Positions 34,200 through 44,815 of a DNA stretch of 64,000 nt are shown here, in pieces. Source of the stretch: Desulfovibrio ferrophilus (GTDB taxonomy: Bacteria > Desulfobacterota > Desulfovibrionia > Desulfovibrionales > Desulfovibrionaceae). Numbering within the stretch: position 1 is the stretch's first letter; every line of letters starts with the position of its first letter. The notes beneath the pieces were generated by a model, which saw only the letters and a program-made list of their open reading frames with translations, was not told where the DNA came from and ran no database searches. Where the stretch lies: positions 1,942,905-2,006,904 of the forward strand of contig NZ_AP017378.1 in the NCBI RefSeq assembly GCF_003966735.1, read 5' to 3'. The translations under genes were made by a program, and so were the position numbers.

Positions 34200-36325
34200 T
34201 TACTCCTTCACCCCACCGCCCACTGGCAGTTGCACCGAGAAGCAGGTCCCTTCTCCGAGCTTGCTTCGCACAGACATGGTCCCGCCATGATTCTTGGTCA
34301 CAATGAAATAGGACACCGAAAGCCCCAGACCAGTCCCCTCGCCCGGTTCCTTGGTCGTAAAGAACGGTTCAAAGACACGGTGCATATTCAATGCGGTCAT
34401 GCCCGGCCCGTTGTCCTCTACCTCCAGCAGGGCATGGTCATCATCATGTCGAAGGCGGACGACAATACGCGGGGCGGCAACATCCCTGATCGTTGATCCA
34501 ATGGCCTGTGCTGCATTCATCACCAGATTCAAGACAACCTGTTCGATGTCCGAACGCACGCATAACACCATCGGCATTTCTTTTTGATAATCCCTGATGA
34601 TTTGAATCGTCTTGAAATCATATGATCTGGTCAGGTCATAGTCCGTGGAGGCCAGAGCAAGGGCATCATCCGCGACTTCATCAAGTTTGCAGGTTGTTCG
34701 CTCCATACCCTGCCTATTGCTGAACGACAGCATATTGCCCACCACCCGGGCAGCCCGTTCACCAGAGACCTTGATCCCCTCCAGCATGAAGTCGATCTTG
34801 CGCTCCTTCAAATACCCCTGCATGGCTTGCGCATCCAGCTTATGGTTCTTCAGGGCCTGGGCGTTGGCACTCAATGCGGGGTCCAACCGCCGTTGGATAT
34901 TCTGGACACTTTGCAGCACCCCCCCAAGGGATTGTTGATCTCATGAGCCATACCGGCGGCAAGTCCTCCCAGGGAGACCATCCGCTCGGTCTGAATCATC
35001 CGCTGCTCGATACCCACACGCTCAGTCACATCATCAATGCGGATCACGACCTCATGACGCTCACTTCCCAACGGGTAAACCGTAACATCCTCAATAAGTC
35101 CTTCTTCGGCATCAAGCCTGTGCCTTCGCAAATCGCGCTGTACCTCTCCCGTCTCCAACGCTCTTCCCACCATACTCATGTATTCGACAATGCCAGGGGC
35201 CACATCTTTCAATTGGCTGTTGACAGCATCTCGAGCCATGATGCCCAACTCATCGGCTGCCCGCAAATTCCAGAGTTTGATCACGCCGTCCGCAGTGACA
35301 CCCACAATCATGGACGGCATTGAATCGATAATATCCTGAATATATTCCTGCTGCCTGCTCATCAAGGCTTCGGTCTCACGCCGCCTGGTATTCTCCAACT
35401 TCAAATCAGCATTGAGCGTTGAGAGTTCGTCGGTCCTCTCCACCACGGCCAGGGTCAGGTGTTGTTGCCTGTTGGAGAGTAGGTAGGCACTGGTCCCGGC
35501 CAACAGCACAATGGCAAGAGCCAACCCCCTGAAGATGGCAATGGCAAAGTCAAAACTTACTCCCCAGCCCCGCTTGGGCACCACACCAAGCTCCCAGGCA
35601 CCCTCGGGCAACAGCACCTTGACCAGAACGGGAGACAACGAAAAAACTTCCGGGCTGCCATAAAAAAGCTTGCCCCGCACATCGTGCAGGCCCAGCACCA
35701 GGCCTTCTGGAATTTCAAGCACTCCGGCCTCTTCGAGCACAGGGGGCATGTCGATCACCATGGAAACCAACCCCCAGAGCGCATCCCCAAGGTACACCGC
35801 ATCCCGAACAACCAGCCCCAACCCGCCCTGGCGCAATTCATACGGTCCACTGAGGGCAGGCATACGGGTCTCTACTGTTCGTTGCACATCGCGCCGTACG
35901 GTGGGCCGCTGGTCGGCCATGATATTATGTCCCAGAGCCTTTTTATTGCGCTCCAGAGGATACACGTACTTATTCACCCCTGCCGGGGCGACGATGAAAT
36001 TGCGGACACCTGGAGTGGAGTGGTACAGTCCCGTGGCAAACCCTTCAAAGGACGAGTTCAAGGCCTCTGCGTTACCGTCCTTTATTGCGATGGAAACAAC
36101 ATGCGCCTTGAGCCCTGCAAGCAGAGCCAACCGCCTACTGACCGAAGTACCCAACGCCGCACCCAACCTAGCACTCCACACCTGAACCCGATCACGCTCC
36201 TGAGTTGCAAGCAATCGATAATACGGCCTTTCCACCAAATACAGAACACCGCCGAGCAGTATGCCAACCAAAGTGGCAATCAGCAGTGATTTCAAACGAA
36301 TCGTTCGGGATACCCGTCTATCCAT
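34200..36325 (-). pseudogene. Membrane sensor histidine kinase with a one-base frameshift
   Basis: Read with one extra G, this is one protein of about 708 residues: a membrane segment (about 12-32), a periplasmic sensor region to about 265, a second membrane segment, a coiled coil, a PAS domain (IIDSMPSMIVGVTADGVIKL), the phosphoacceptor box LAAGMAHEINNPLGG, then the ATPase domain with NLVMNAAQAIG, EDNGPGM and TGLGLSVSYFIV. The frame breaks just after NPLGG in a tract of seven G residues (34919-34925). Eight G would continue as VLQSVQNIQRRLDP. The break may be a sequencing error, slippage-driven switching, or a real mutation. ATG 36325 follows GGAG. Confidence 0.85.
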
Positions 36326-36410
36326 ACGTCTCCGCTCCCAGCCCCAGGGACGATAGAGTGAGACAAGCACTATACAGACAATTTGATTTAGCTGTCCATA
36401 TCAATGAAAA

Positions 36411-36439
36411 AACCCCGCTCGGAAATCCGAACGGGGTTT
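36411..36439 (-). terminator. Rho-independent terminator of purM
   Basis: On the minus strand AACCCCG...CGGGGTT forms an extended hairpin (the inner part TCGG/CCGA also pairs) followed by a T run, about 80 bases after the purM stop. Confidence 0.85.
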
Positions 36440-36517
36440 GATTTGTTTGAATCACTCTACCAGTTGCCAAAGCACCCTCGTAAAGGGGCTCCAATCAACC
36501 TGGAGATAAAACCTCAA

Positions 36518-37582
36518 CTAGCAGGCGGCATCCTCGAAGTTCACGATCACCTGCTCGGCATCATCACCCTTCAGGCGCTCGACCGTGCCGATAACATAGG
36601 CCTTTTCACCCATACCCTCCACACGGGAAACGACGTCTTCGGCCTGCTCCTGGGGCACCACGACGATGTAGCCGATGCCGCAGTTGAAAATCTGGAGCAT
36701 CTCGGGCCAGGTCAGCTTGCCCTGGTTCATGAGCCACGTGAACACGGGCAGGATGTCCCAGGTACCAAAATTGATCTCGGCCTTGGTACCACGGGGCAGG
36801 ATACGCGGGATATTGTCGTAGAACCCGCCGCCGGTCACATGGCACATGCCGTGGATGTCCATCTCGCGCATCAGGGCACGCACGGTCTTGACGTAGATAC
36901 GGGTGGGCTCGAGCAGCACCTCGGCTGCGGTCTTGTCCGTCCCCGGGAAGGCATCGTCCTTACCAAAGCCAGCTTCCTTGGCCAACTTGCGGACCAGGGA
37001 GTAGCCATTGGAATGCACACCCGAGGAGGCCAGGCCGACGATGGCGTCGCCAGCACGGATAGCTGATCCGTCCACGATATTGGCGTTGTCGACAACCCCC
37101 ACGCAGAAGCCGGATACGTCGTATTCACCGGGCTTGTAGAAGTCCGGCATCTCGGCGGTTTCACCACCCAGCAGCGCACATTCGCCCTGCTTGCAGCCTT
37201 CCACGATCCCCGCGAGCACCTGGGTGGCTCGGTCGCCTTCCAGCTTACCTGTGGCGAAATAGTCCAGGAAGAACAGCGGCTTCGCACCCTGAACCAGAAT
37301 ATCGTTGACACTCATGGCCACAAGATCGATACCGATGGTATCGTGGACGTCATACTCGAAGGCGAGATTCAGCTTGGTGCCCACACCATCTGTTCCAGCC
37401 ACGAGGACGGGCTCTTCCATGGAGCTGGTATCCAGCTTGAACAGCCCGCCAAAGCCGCCGATGTCGGTGATGACCCCGCCGGTAAAGGTGGAGGCCACCA
37501 TATCCTTGATGCGAGAGACGAATGCATTTCCGGCGTGAATATCCACTCCGGCTTCGGTATAGGCTTTGGCCCTGTCAGTCAT
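36518..37582 (-). CDS. purM: Phosphoribosylformylglycinamidine cyclo-ligase PurM
   Basis: PurM closes the imidazole ring to make aminoimidazole ribotide in purine synthesis, using ATP. The 354-residue protein has DIGGFGGLFKLD, VAGTDGVGTKLNLAFEYD, SVNDILVQGAKPLFFLDYFA, GGETAEMPDFYKPGEYDVSG, LASSGVHSNGYSLVR and THE-type HVTGGGFYDNIPRILP. ATG 37582 follows AAGGAG; an in-frame ATG 18 bases upstream is less well placed. The gene stands alone. Confidence 0.98.
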   Translation of the reverse strand: MTDRAKAYTEAGVDIHAGNAFVSRIKDMVASTFTGGVITDIGGFGGLFKLDTSSMEEPVLVAGTDGVGTKLNLAFEYDVHDTIGIDLVAMSVNDILVQGAKPLFFLDYFATGKLEGDRATQVLAGIVEGCKQGECALLGGETAEMPDFYKPGEYDVSGFCVGVVDNANIVDGSAIRAGDAIVGLASSGVHSNGYSLVRKLAKEAGFGKDDAFPGTDKTAAEVLLEPTRIYVKTVRALMREMDIHGMCHVTGGGFYDNIPRILPRGTKAEINFGTWDILPVFTWLMNQGKLTWPEMLQIFNCGIGYIVVVPQEQAEDVVSRVEGMGEKAYVIGTVERLKGDDAEQVIVNFEDAAC

Positions 37583-37676
37583 GGGGTATGCTCCTTGCAA
37601 AAGAAAGACTAAACGGCTTTGCGCCGAGGTGTGCTTTATAGGGATTTACGCCCCGAAATTCAAGGGAGCAATTATA

Positions 37677-37997
37677 ATGAAAAAATCCACGCTATTCTCT
37701 ATGATTCCTGTATCAGCCATATTGCTGACCATCTGCCTGTTATCCATACCTGTTCTGGCTGCGGATGACCAACCGGCCTCGCAGGGGTTCGGCACCAGCA
37801 GCACAGGCAACAATGACCGCAAGGACAATGTTTTTGGCACGGTGCACGAGAATATGTATCTGGGCCGCGACCCGCAAAGCGGCAACAACGTAATCAGCGT
37901 GCAGCCCAAACCAAAGCCCAAGCAGGACTATGAGCTGCCACCCATCACCGTTGAGCCGCAAATCAATATCAAAAATCCGGCCCACGGCAACGACTAG
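37677..37997 (+). CDS. Small secreted protein, unknown function
   Basis: I do not recognise this 106-residue protein. It has a cleavable signal peptide (MKKSTLFSMIPVSAILLTIC, ending near LAADD). The mature part is polar, Pro/Asn/Lys-rich (VQPKPKPKQDYELPPITVEP) and probably unstructured in the periplasm. AAGGGAG precedes ATG 37677. It stands alone between purM (divergent) and amrS. Confidence 0.7.
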   Translation: MKKSTLFSMIPVSAILLTICLLSIPVLAADDQPASQGFGTSSTGNNDRKDNVFGTVHENMYLGRDPQSGNNVISVQPKPKPKQDYELPPITVEPQINIKNPAHGND

Positions 37998-38107
37998 TCG
38001 CAACGAGCGACGATGACGGCAACATTTCCCGGAGACAGGTGCCGTGGGATTGATGCCTCTGGTATAGACAATTTCACCAACCATCTCATTCTTTCGGAGC
38101 TATCTCC

Positions 38108-39121
38108 ATGCGCGAAGCCGAGCTGTACAAGACTTTGACGGACCAGCGGGTCCAGTGCCGCTTGTGCAACCACTTCTGCATCGTGGCCAAGGGCGAAGCC
38201 GGGACCTGTGGGGTCCGCACCAATCGCGACGGCAAATTGTTCACCCTCGTGGATGACAAGGTAGCCGCTCTTGGCGTGGATCCAGTGGAAAAGAAACCGC
38301 TCTTTCATTTCATGCCCGGTACGCGCACCCTGTCCTTCGCCACCATGGGCTGCAACCTGTCGTGCTCCTTTTGCCAGAATTTCTCGCTCTCCCAGCCACC
38401 ACGAAACGGTCAGATGCCCATGGGGCAGGCTGCCTCACCCGCCCAACTGGTCGCCAGCGCCCTGGAGCACGATTGCGGCTCCATCTCCTACACCTATTCC
38501 GAGCCCACGGTCTTCTTCGAACTGATCGAACCCACCGCCACCCTGGCTGTGGATAAGGGCCTGAAGAATATCATGGTCTCCAACGGTTTCATGAGCCCGG
38601 AATGCCTGGACCGGCTGGGGCCGATCATCCACGCAGCCAACATAGATCTGAAAAGTTTTTCCGAGGACTTCTACAAGGACCAGTGCGGGGCGCGCCTTGC
38701 GCCAGTGCTGGAGAACCTGAAACGCATCCGCGAGTTGGGCTGGTGGCTGGAGGTGACGACCCTGGTCATCCCGGGCCTGAACGATTCCGATCAGGAACTG
38801 GCGGACATCGCCGGATTCATCGCAGAGGAGTTGGGCATCGATGTACCGTGGCATGTCTCGCGCTTTCACCCGGACTTCGAGAAACAGGATGTCGGCCCCA
38901 CCTCGGTGGCAACGCTGGAGCGGGCCTGGGCCATCGGCGAGGCCGCCGGGCTTCAGTATGTGTATACCGGCAACGTTCCAGGACATGATGCCGAATCCAC
39001 GCGTTGCCCCGGCTGCGGGACTGTGGTCGTCAGCCGCCGAGGCTTCACCATCACAGGTAGCGATCTGAAAGATGGAGCCTGCGCCAAGTGTGGGCAGATT
39101 ATCGCCGGGGTTGATCTATAA
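38108..39121 (+). CDS. amrS: AmmeMemoRadiSam-system radical SAM enzyme
   Basis: The 337-residue protein has an N-terminal cysteine set (CRLCNHFCIVAKGEAGTCGV), the AmrS-type radical SAM motif MGCNLSCSFCQNF (Cys82, 86, 89), SISYTYSEPTVFFE, NIDLKSFSEDFYK, and a C-terminal zinc-like CPGCG...CAKCG pair. These match the radical SAM partner of the AmmeMemoRadiSam system; its MEMO and AMMECR1 partners are not adjacent. The substrate is unknown. CGGAG lies before ATG 38108. Confidence 0.92.
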   Translation: MREAELYKTLTDQRVQCRLCNHFCIVAKGEAGTCGVRTNRDGKLFTLVDDKVAALGVDPVEKKPLFHFMPGTRTLSFATMGCNLSCSFCQNFSLSQPPRNGQMPMGQAASPAQLVASALEHDCGSISYTYSEPTVFFELIEPTATLAVDKGLKNIMVSNGFMSPECLDRLGPIIHAANIDLKSFSEDFYKDQCGARLAPVLENLKRIRELGWWLEVTTLVIPGLNDSDQELADIAGFIAEELGIDVPWHVSRFHPDFEKQDVGPTSVATLERAWAIGEAAGLQYVYTGNVPGHDAESTRCPGCGTVVVSRRGFTITGSDLKDGACAKCGQIIAGVDL

Positions 39122-39264
39122 GAACATCTGCCTCCTCAGCAGAAGGCGACAGGTTCGTTTGCTCGCAGCAAGCCCGCTGATCTCCGACCCCGGCAATTCG
39201 AATCTATTGTAAGATGTTGATGGACAAGCCCATAGGGTTTGGCGTAAGTAACCATTCCTTCAAT

Positions 39265-39341
39265 CGGGGCGTGGCGCAGTCTGGTAGCGCGCCTGCTTTG
39301 GGAGCAGGATGCCGGGAGTTCAAATCTCTCCGCCCCGACCA
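39265..39341 (+). tRNA. tRNA-Pro (anticodon UGG)
   Basis: A complete 77-base cloverleaf is visible. The acceptor stem is CGGGGCG paired with CGCCCCG, then A and an encoded CCA. The anticodon arm is CCTGC-TTTGGGA-GCAGG with anticodon TGG, and the T arm is GGGAG-TTCAAAT-CTCTC. It stands alone and is followed by its own terminator. Confidence 0.97.
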
Positions 39342-39350
39342 TGAAAAATC

Positions 39351-39385
39351 AGCGGTTTCAGGTAATCACCTGAAACCGCTTTTTC
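39351..39385 (+). terminator. Rho-independent terminator of tRNA-Pro
   Basis: A perfect 13-bp stem (AGCGGTTTCAGGT with its complement) around an AATC loop is followed by five T residues. Confidence 0.93.
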
Positions 39386-39504
39386 ATTTTGCGTTCTGCA
39401 CACGCTTATCAAAAGGATTGTAGCACTTTCAAAATAGCAATACGGCTGGCATTGGCCTAGAGGAAAAACATTCTACCACATGAGCAAGTCTCTTCATACC
39501 ACTG

Positions 39505-40401
39505 CTAATAGATCTTTCGTCTGGAGAAGCTTGCCCCCAATACCGAAAAGGTATTTTCCACGATGAACAAAGCCTTTTCGTCGTGCCCGAAGGTAATCTC
39601 CTCCAGCTTCTTCAGCTGCAGATTATTGACCACTGTCATCAGCACATTCTTTTCCTGACGCGAAAAGGCCCCAAATCCCTTGAGGAATGTCGCGCTCTGC
39701 TTCAGGGAATGCAAGACGTCATGACTTATTTCATCAGCGGCATTGGAAATGATGAACACAACCTTCCGTTGGTTGAACAGGGAAAGCGTATTTTCCATAA
39801 CCACAGCTGTGATGAACACCATGATCAACGATGCAATGACCAGATCCAGCGAGAAATAGGCCAAACTCGCCGCATACAGCACCCCGTTGAAGACCAGATA
39901 CACCTTGCCGATTCCAATGTTGTACCGCTGAAAAAGATAGACCCCGATCACATCAAGTCCGCCATTGGAGCCCAGTGATCGGAGCACGATGCCCGCACCA
40001 AAGCCAGCCAACGCTCCACCTGCCACGCTGGCATACAGCTGATTCTTCACGGGCATGGGGATCGTCAGAACCTCATAGAACACCGTGGTAGCGACCATGG
40101 CGAAGGCGCTGTAATAGAAAAAACGCCGACTGACCTTGACCCAGGCAAAGACAAACAAAGGGACATTCAGCAACAGGTACAGCCAACCGGGCGAGAATAC
40201 ATCCGTCACATAATATACAAGCGAGGCCAGCCCGAACAATCCCCCGGTGACCAGTTCATGAGGGACGGCGAGGCTCTTGAAGGCGATGGCCAGAAAAAGG
40301 GAACCCGTTGAAATGAGCAACAGGTTCCACCAGATGGAGAAGGTGAAATCCACCCTGAAACTCGGTCCCTTACCTAGAAATGATCTGCTTGTACCAGACA
40401 T
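39505..40401 (-). CDS. YitT family membrane protein
   Basis: The 298-residue protein has about five to six membrane segments, with the family features LAVPHELVTGGLFGLASLVY, LNVPLFVFAW and GGALAGFGAGIVLRSLGSNG with GLDVIGVYL. The C-terminal domain (about 215-298, with NVLMTVVNNLQLKKLEEIT) is the DUF2179 cytoplasmic regulatory domain. The transported substrate is unknown. The start overlaps the end of ablB by 32 bases and CTGGAG lies before it, so it belongs to the ablA-ablB transcript. Confidence 0.87.
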   Translation of the reverse strand: MSGTSRSFLGKGPSFRVDFTFSIWWNLLLISTGSLFLAIAFKSLAVPHELVTGGLFGLASLVYYVTDVFSPGWLYLLLNVPLFVFAWVKVSRRFFYYSAFAMVATTVFYEVLTIPMPVKNQLYASVAGGALAGFGAGIVLRSLGSNGGLDVIGVYLFQRYNIGIGKVYLVFNGVLYAASLAYFSLDLVIASLIMVFITAVVMENTLSLFNQRKVVFIISNAADEISHDVLHSLKQSATFLKGFGAFSRQEKNVLMTVVNNLQLKKLEEITFGHDEKALFIVENTFSVLGASFSRRKIY

Positions 40402-41212
40402 TCATGCTCTCCAGTTTGCCCCCGATTTGCGTATTGTTCTTCAAGGTGCCACCAAATTGATAACAGGCACTTGAAAACACGATATTCATCCCCGGGCTTT
40501 CGGCTCGGGCAATCGTGTATGCTGTGCGGATACCCCGCGCCCGAACCTGTCGCTCCATGTATGCCAGCAACTTTCCGGCCAGCCCCTGCCCCCGACACTC
40601 CCGAAGCGTGGCAAAATCAGTCATCTCGGCGCAGCGCCAATCGGTATCAATCTCTGCCGAGGCAGCTGCAATCAGCTTCCGGCCCAAACGAACACCATAG
40701 AACAAAACATTCGAGGCCATAATCTCACGCAGGTAGTCCGTCTGCATGATAGGAAACGGGTACGTCTCGAACACGTTCTTGTAAAGCGCGGCTAGCTCTT
40801 CCGTGTTGTCCGGCCCTAGCGATTCGAGCCCGCGGAGATCGCCAACCTCGAGAATCTTTTCAGGCGCTTTACTGTGAGCCAAATCCAGCACCCTGGAGAC
40901 CAGCGGCGCGTTGCGCGAACGCTCCCGCCCAGCATCCAAATATCGGCTCATGAAATAGCCGGTCTCGCATCCTTTTCGCATTCCTGCCACTCGTGCCTCT
41001 GGCACAAAACCCCTGGCTTTGAACAACGAAGACTCTCGGGCTGAAACCCTGACAAACAGCTTGGAATAACCGCGAGACCGTCCAAGATTGATCAGATCAT
41101 CCACGATGCCGGGCATATCGCCCTCATCCAGTTTCATCAGGTACACGCGATCACTAGCGGGACCATGCTGGATGGTTGAATTGCCAAGGCGTGTGACCTG
41201 ATCAGGCTGCAT
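40370..41212 (-). CDS. ablB: Beta-lysine N6-acetyltransferase AblB
   Basis: AblB acetylates L-beta-lysine to N-epsilon-acetyl-beta-lysine, a compatible solute. The 280-residue protein has an N-terminal region typical of the family ([36 protein letters not shown]) and a C-terminal GNAT domain with [20 protein letters not shown] (acetyl-CoA loop) and [20 protein letters not shown]. The start is ATG 41212 or 41215, just after GGAGGG; both overlap the end of ablA, so translation is coupled. Confidence 0.88.
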   Translation of the reverse strand: MQPDQVTRLGNSTIQHGPASDRVYLMKLDEGDMPGIVDDLINLGRSRGYSKLFVRVSARESSLFKARGFVPEARVAGMRKGCETGYFMSRYLDAGRERSRNAPLVSRVLDLAHSKAPEKILEVGDLRGLESLGPDNTEELAALYKNVFETYPFPIMQTDYLREIMASNVLFYGVRLGRKLIAAASAEIDTDWRCAEMTDFATLRECRGQGLAGKLLAYMERQVRARGIRTAYTIARAESPGMNIVFSSACYQFGGTLKNNTQIGGKLESMNVWYKQIISR

Positions 41213-42515
41213 CATCCCTCCGCCCCACCCGTTCGTTGCCTCTGGGTGTAAGGCTGGTGGTATCGTCCCAGTCCGAAAGCAGTTTCTCGATACCCACCGC
41301 ATTCTCCTCGGCATCATCTTCCTTGAGTTGAAGATTACACTTGGAGCATTCGCGATCGCAGTATTTTGAGTCATAAGTTTTTGGCTCATTATAGGTGGTA
41401 ATGACTCCCTCGAAATTGCGCAGCACGACTTTGTTGGGCCCCCATGAAACAATGTAGTTGGGCATTACGGGAATCTTGCCACCTCCCCCCGGAGCATCCA
41501 CCACATAGGTGGGCACGGAAAAACCACTGGTATGTCCGCGCAGGCTCTCCAGTATCTCGATCCCCTTGCCGATGGGAGTTCGGAAATGAGAAAGCCCTTC
41601 GGACATATCGCACTGATACAGATAATAGGGCCTGACTCGATTCTTCACCAACTTCTGATTCAATGTCTTGATCAGTCGCTGGCAGTCATTGACTCCCGCC
41701 AGCAGTACGCTCTGATTGCCTAAAGGGATGCCTGCATCCGCAAGGCGCATGAGCGCCCTGCGAGAGGATGCCGTCAATTCCCGAGGGTGGTTGAAATGGG
41801 TATTGATCCACAAGGGGTGATGCTTCTTCAGCATTTCCACTAGATCTTCCGTGATGCGATAGGGCAACACGACCGGCGTCCTGGTGCCGATACGCACCAC
41901 TTCGACATGATCAATCTTGCCGACCTCGGTCAGAATCCAATCCAACCGGTCATCAGACAGCAGGAACGGATCCCCCCCGGAAAGAAGCACGTCGCGAACT
42001 TGCGGGGTGTTGCGAATATACTCAATGCCCTGCTCAATAACCTCGCGCGTGGGAATGCAGTCATTGTCGCCAACCTTGCGCTTGCGCGTGCAGTGACGGC
42101 AGTACATGGCGCAAGTATTGCTCACATGAAAAAGGACACGGTCTGGATAGCGGTGGGTAACGCCCGGCACCGGACTATCCTTGTCTTCGTGCAGGGGGTC
42201 GGTCATGTCATAACGACCAATCTTCAACTCTTCGATACTGGGGAAGGACTGCATGAAGACCGGATCGTTCTCAAAGTCATCCACATCAATGAGTGACAGA
42301 TAATATGGTGTCACGGACATGGGGAACTTCCTGAGTGTCCGCTCAAATATCTTTTTCTTCTTCTCCGGAAAATCGACCCCCAGAATCCTCTCGAAATCAT
42401 CGACCGACTTGATGGAATTGCGCATATGCCACTTCCAATCTGTCCAGTCCGATCGGGAAGCCGAGGGACGTAGCGTTTCTGCCATCTCCTGCTGATGCTG
42501 CGTGAATATCTTCAA
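41202..42515 (-). CDS. ablA: Lysine 2,3-aminomutase AblA (KamA family)
   Basis: The enzyme converts L-lysine to L-beta-lysine with radical SAM chemistry and PLP. The protein (437 residues from the chosen start) has CAMYCRHC (Cys135, 139, 142), [53 protein letters not shown] with the PLP lysine, and zinc ligands in GVNDC and [11 protein letters not shown] 42515 is preferred, since GGGAG lies five bases upstream; ATG 42485 has its ribosome site too close. It forms an operon with ablB and the upstream ABC transporter. Confidence 0.93.
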   Translation of the reverse strand: MKIFTQHQQEMAETLRPSASRSDWTDWKWHMRNSIKSVDDFERILGVDFPEKKKKIFERTLRKFPMSVTPYYLSLIDVDDFENDPVFMQSFPSIEELKIGRYDMTDPLHEDKDSPVPGVTHRYPDRVLFHVSNTCAMYCRHCTRKRKVGDNDCIPTREVIEQGIEYIRNTPQVRDVLLSGGDPFLLSDDRLDWILTEVGKIDHVEVVRIGTRTPVVLPYRITEDLVEMLKKHHPLWINTHFNHPRELTASSRRALMRLADAGIPLGNQSVLLAGVNDCQRLIKTLNQKLVKNRVRPYYLYQCDMSEGLSHFRTPIGKGIEILESLRGHTSGFSVPTYVVDAPGGGGKIPVMPNYIVSWGPNKVVLRNFEGVITTYNEPKTYDSKYCDRECSKCNLQLKEDDAEENAVGIEKLLSDWDDTTSLTPRGNERVGRRDDAA

Positions 42516-42528
42516 AAAAACTCCCTGG

Positions 42529-43266
42529 TTACAATATCTGGCCCAAAAACTCCTGCGTGCGGGCCTCCTGAGGAGCATCGAACAGCCTGGTGGGGCAGTC
42601 TTGCTCCAGAATTACTCCGTCATCCATGAAGGCGACAGAATCAGCCACTTCACGGGCAAACCCCATCTCATGGGTCACGACCATCATGGTCATGCCATCC
42701 TCGGCAAGCCGCTTCATCACGGCCAACACCTCACCAACCAATTCAGGATCCAAAGCCGAGGTGGGTTCATCGAACAACATGACCTCGGGCTCCATGGCCA
42801 AAGCACGTGCGATAGCGACCCGCTGCTTCTGTCCGCCCGACAAGGTTTCAGGATAGGCGTCTTCCTTGTCTCCCAAACCAACCTTATCCAAATAATATCG
42901 CCCGACCTCGCGAGCCTGTTTCTTCGGCATCTTCAGCACCTGAGTAGGGCCTTCAATCACGTTGCCCATAACCGTCATGTGGGGAAAGAGATTGAAATGC
43001 TGAAAGACCATCCCCACCCTCGCGCGCAAGGCATTGATGAAACGCTCACCTCCATGGACGAGCTTCCCGGAGACTTTGATCTGACCTTCATCGTAGGTTT
43101 CCAGATAGTTCACGCAGCGCAGCAAGGTACTCTTTCCAGAGCCACTGGCGCCGACAACAACCACCACGTCGGAGGGCATGACGCTCAAGTCGATCCCCTT
43201 GAGCACATGATTGTCACCAAACCACTTGTTCAATTCCGCTATTTCGATAACTGGCTGATCTTGCAC
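42529..43266 (-). CDS. Polar amino acid ABC transporter ATPase
   Basis: The 245-residue ATPase has Walker [11 protein letters not shown]-loop [12 protein letters not shown], signature [16 protein letters not shown], Walker [13 protein letters not shown] and the switch histidine in VVTHEMGFA. It belongs to the GlnQ/HisP group. It lies between the permease and ablA with a gap of only 13 bases to ablA, so the imported substrate is probably lysine (inference from context). Confidence 0.94.
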   Translation of the reverse strand: MQDQPVIEIAELNKWFGDNHVLKGIDLSVMPSDVVVVVGASGSGKSTLLRCVNYLETYDEGQIKVSGKLVHGGERFINALRARVGMVFQHFNLFPHMTVMGNVIEGPTQVLKMPKKQAREVGRYYLDKVGLGDKEDAYPETLSGGQKQRVAIARALAMEPEVMLFDEPTSALDPELVGEVLAVMKRLAEDGMTMMVVTHEMGFAREVADSVAFMDDGVILEQDCPTRLFDAPQEARTQEFLGQIL

Positions 43267-43274
43267 ATAATCTC

Positions 43275-43931
43275 CTAGGCGTTACTCACATCCAGGCGGG
43301 CTTCCAGGCGATGGAAGAACCAGCTGAAGATGGCGGTATAGAAAAGGTAAAAAAGCGCCGCGAGAGTCAGCATCTCCATCATCAGAAAGTTCGACGAGGC
43401 GAGTTGCTGCGACTTGAGCAGCAATTCATTGATAGTGATGGTGCTCGCCAACGAGGAATCCTTGAGCGCGATGATGAACTGGTTGCCCAAGGCAGGAATC
43501 GCCCGCTTGAAGGCTTGCGGCAGGATGATGCGAATCATGGCCCGTGAATAGGTCATGCCGAGGCTCCGGGCTGCCTCCATCTGACCGCCAGCGATGGAAA
43601 CGATGGCCCCACGAAAGATCTCGGCGATGTAGGCCCCATTGTGAATACCCAAAGCAAGTACGGCTGAACTCAGCGCTTCCAGCCCCGCCAGACTTCGAAG
43701 GCCGAAATAGATAAACAGCAATTGCAGCAGCAACGGGGTGCCTCGAATAAAATAGATATAGGCGCGTGCAGGAAGATTGAACAAAGCCTTGTCCGAGATA
43801 CGCATAAAAGCGGTCCCGAGTCCGAGCCCCAATCCCAAAAGGATTCCCAACGCTGAGACCTTGAGCGTCATCCAGGCCGCAGGAAGGAAATAAGGCAGGT
43901 ACTTCGGAAGAACAGCAATATCGAAATACAT
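43275..43931 (-). CDS. Polar amino acid ABC transporter permease
   Basis: The 218-residue inner membrane protein has about five membrane segments and the family's amino acid permease features: [20 protein letters not shown] and the EAA-type loop [20 protein letters not shown] with [18 protein letters not shown]. It lies eight bases before the ATPase gene. Only one permease gene is present, so the channel is likely a homodimer. Confidence 0.93.
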   Translation of the reverse strand: MYFDIAVLPKYLPYFLPAAWMTLKVSALGILLGLGLGLGTAFMRISDKALFNLPARAYIYFIRGTPLLLQLLFIYFGLRSLAGLEALSSAVLALGIHNGAYIAEIFRGAIVSIAGGQMEAARSLGMTYSRAMIRIILPQAFKRAIPALGNQFIIALKDSSLASTITINELLLKSQQLASSNFLMMEMLTLAALFYLFYTAIFSWFFHRLEARLDVSNA

Positions 43932-43962
43932 TCATCGTCCGGTAGTTTTCAGAAAATTAACA

Positions 43963-43985
43963 GAGTGCGGCGCAAGGCCGCACTC
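43963..43985 (-). terminator. Intercistronic hairpin between solute-binding protein and permease
   Basis: GAGTGCGGC pairs perfectly with GCCGCACTC around a five-base loop and is followed on the minus strand by TGTTAATTTTC. Such a site would end part of the transcripts or protect the upstream mRNA, giving more binding protein than membrane components. Confidence 0.65.
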
Positions 43986-44006
43986 CAAACTTTGTTCAGG
44001 CCAAGC

Positions 44007-44795
44007 CTATCTGGTGGTGATGTCCGCCTTGAGCCACTTCTGACTCAATTGCGCCAGGGTCCCGTCGGCATGCATCGCAACAAGCGCGGTATTGACCTCG
44101 TTCAACAGAGTGTCGTCCCCCTTCTTGAAGGCAACGGCAATATCCTCACTCCTGAGCGGAAAACCGAGCATCTCAATATCAAACTTCCCGGAATTCATTG
44201 CATTGACGCCCACAATGCGATCGGTAATGACCCCGTCCACAACTCCACTATTCAGCTCCATCAAGGTCTGAGTGTCGTCCTTGTAAAGCCTCACATCGCC
44301 GGCACCTAGCTTAGCGGCGTCGTCAGCGAACGTAGTGCCAGTGACCACGCCAAGAGTCTTGCCTGCCAACTCCTTGGGAGCAGCAAAAGAAGAACCTGTC
44401 TTCACCATGATTTGGGCGCCGGAATAATAATAGGGAGTAGAGAAATTAACGACCTTCAATCGATCCTCAGTCACGGCCATGCTCCCGAGAATGCCATCGT
44501 AGACCCCGGCTCGCAGCCCCTCGATGATGCCACTCCACTCGGTGGTCACGGGCTTCAGTTCCGCACCCAGACGCTTGGCCACTTCGCGGGCAACATCGAC
44601 GTCAAACCCGACAAGTTCGTTTTTGTCGTTATAGAAATTAAACGGAGGATAGCCTCCGCTCATGGCAAAGCTGATTTCACCCGCTTCCTTCACGCGGGAC
44701 AGGGAATCCTTCTTGGTTTCGTTACACCCGGCAACAAACATCGTCGAAAGGACGAGCACAACAAAGAACAACGGAATCTTCCGCCAACAACACAT
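44007..44795 (-). CDS. Amino acid ABC transporter solute-binding lipoprotein
   Basis: The 262-residue protein has a lipoprotein signal peptide (KIPLFFVVLVLSTMFVAGC; lipobox VAGC). The mature SBP family 3 domain has SFAMSGGYPPFNFYNDKNEL, GFDVDVAREVAKRLGAELKP, IIEGLRAGVYDGILGSMAVT and VDGVITDRIVG. It is the outer subunit of the transporter encoded downstream. No hypothesis on substrate comes from the sequence itself; context suggests lysine. Confidence 0.92.
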   Translation of the reverse strand: MCCWRKIPLFFVVLVLSTMFVAGCNETKKDSLSRVKEAGEISFAMSGGYPPFNFYNDKNELVGFDVDVAREVAKRLGAELKPVTTEWSGIIEGLRAGVYDGILGSMAVTEDRLKVVNFSTPYYYSGAQIMVKTGSSFAAPKELAGKTLGVVTGTTFADDAAKLGAGDVRLYKDDTQTLMELNSGVVDGVITDRIVGVNAMNSGKFDIEMLGFPLRSEDIAVAFKKGDDTLLNEVNTALVAMHADGTLAQLSQKWLKADITTR

Positions 44796-44815
44796 ACATA
44801 CTCCTGGGAAAATGA

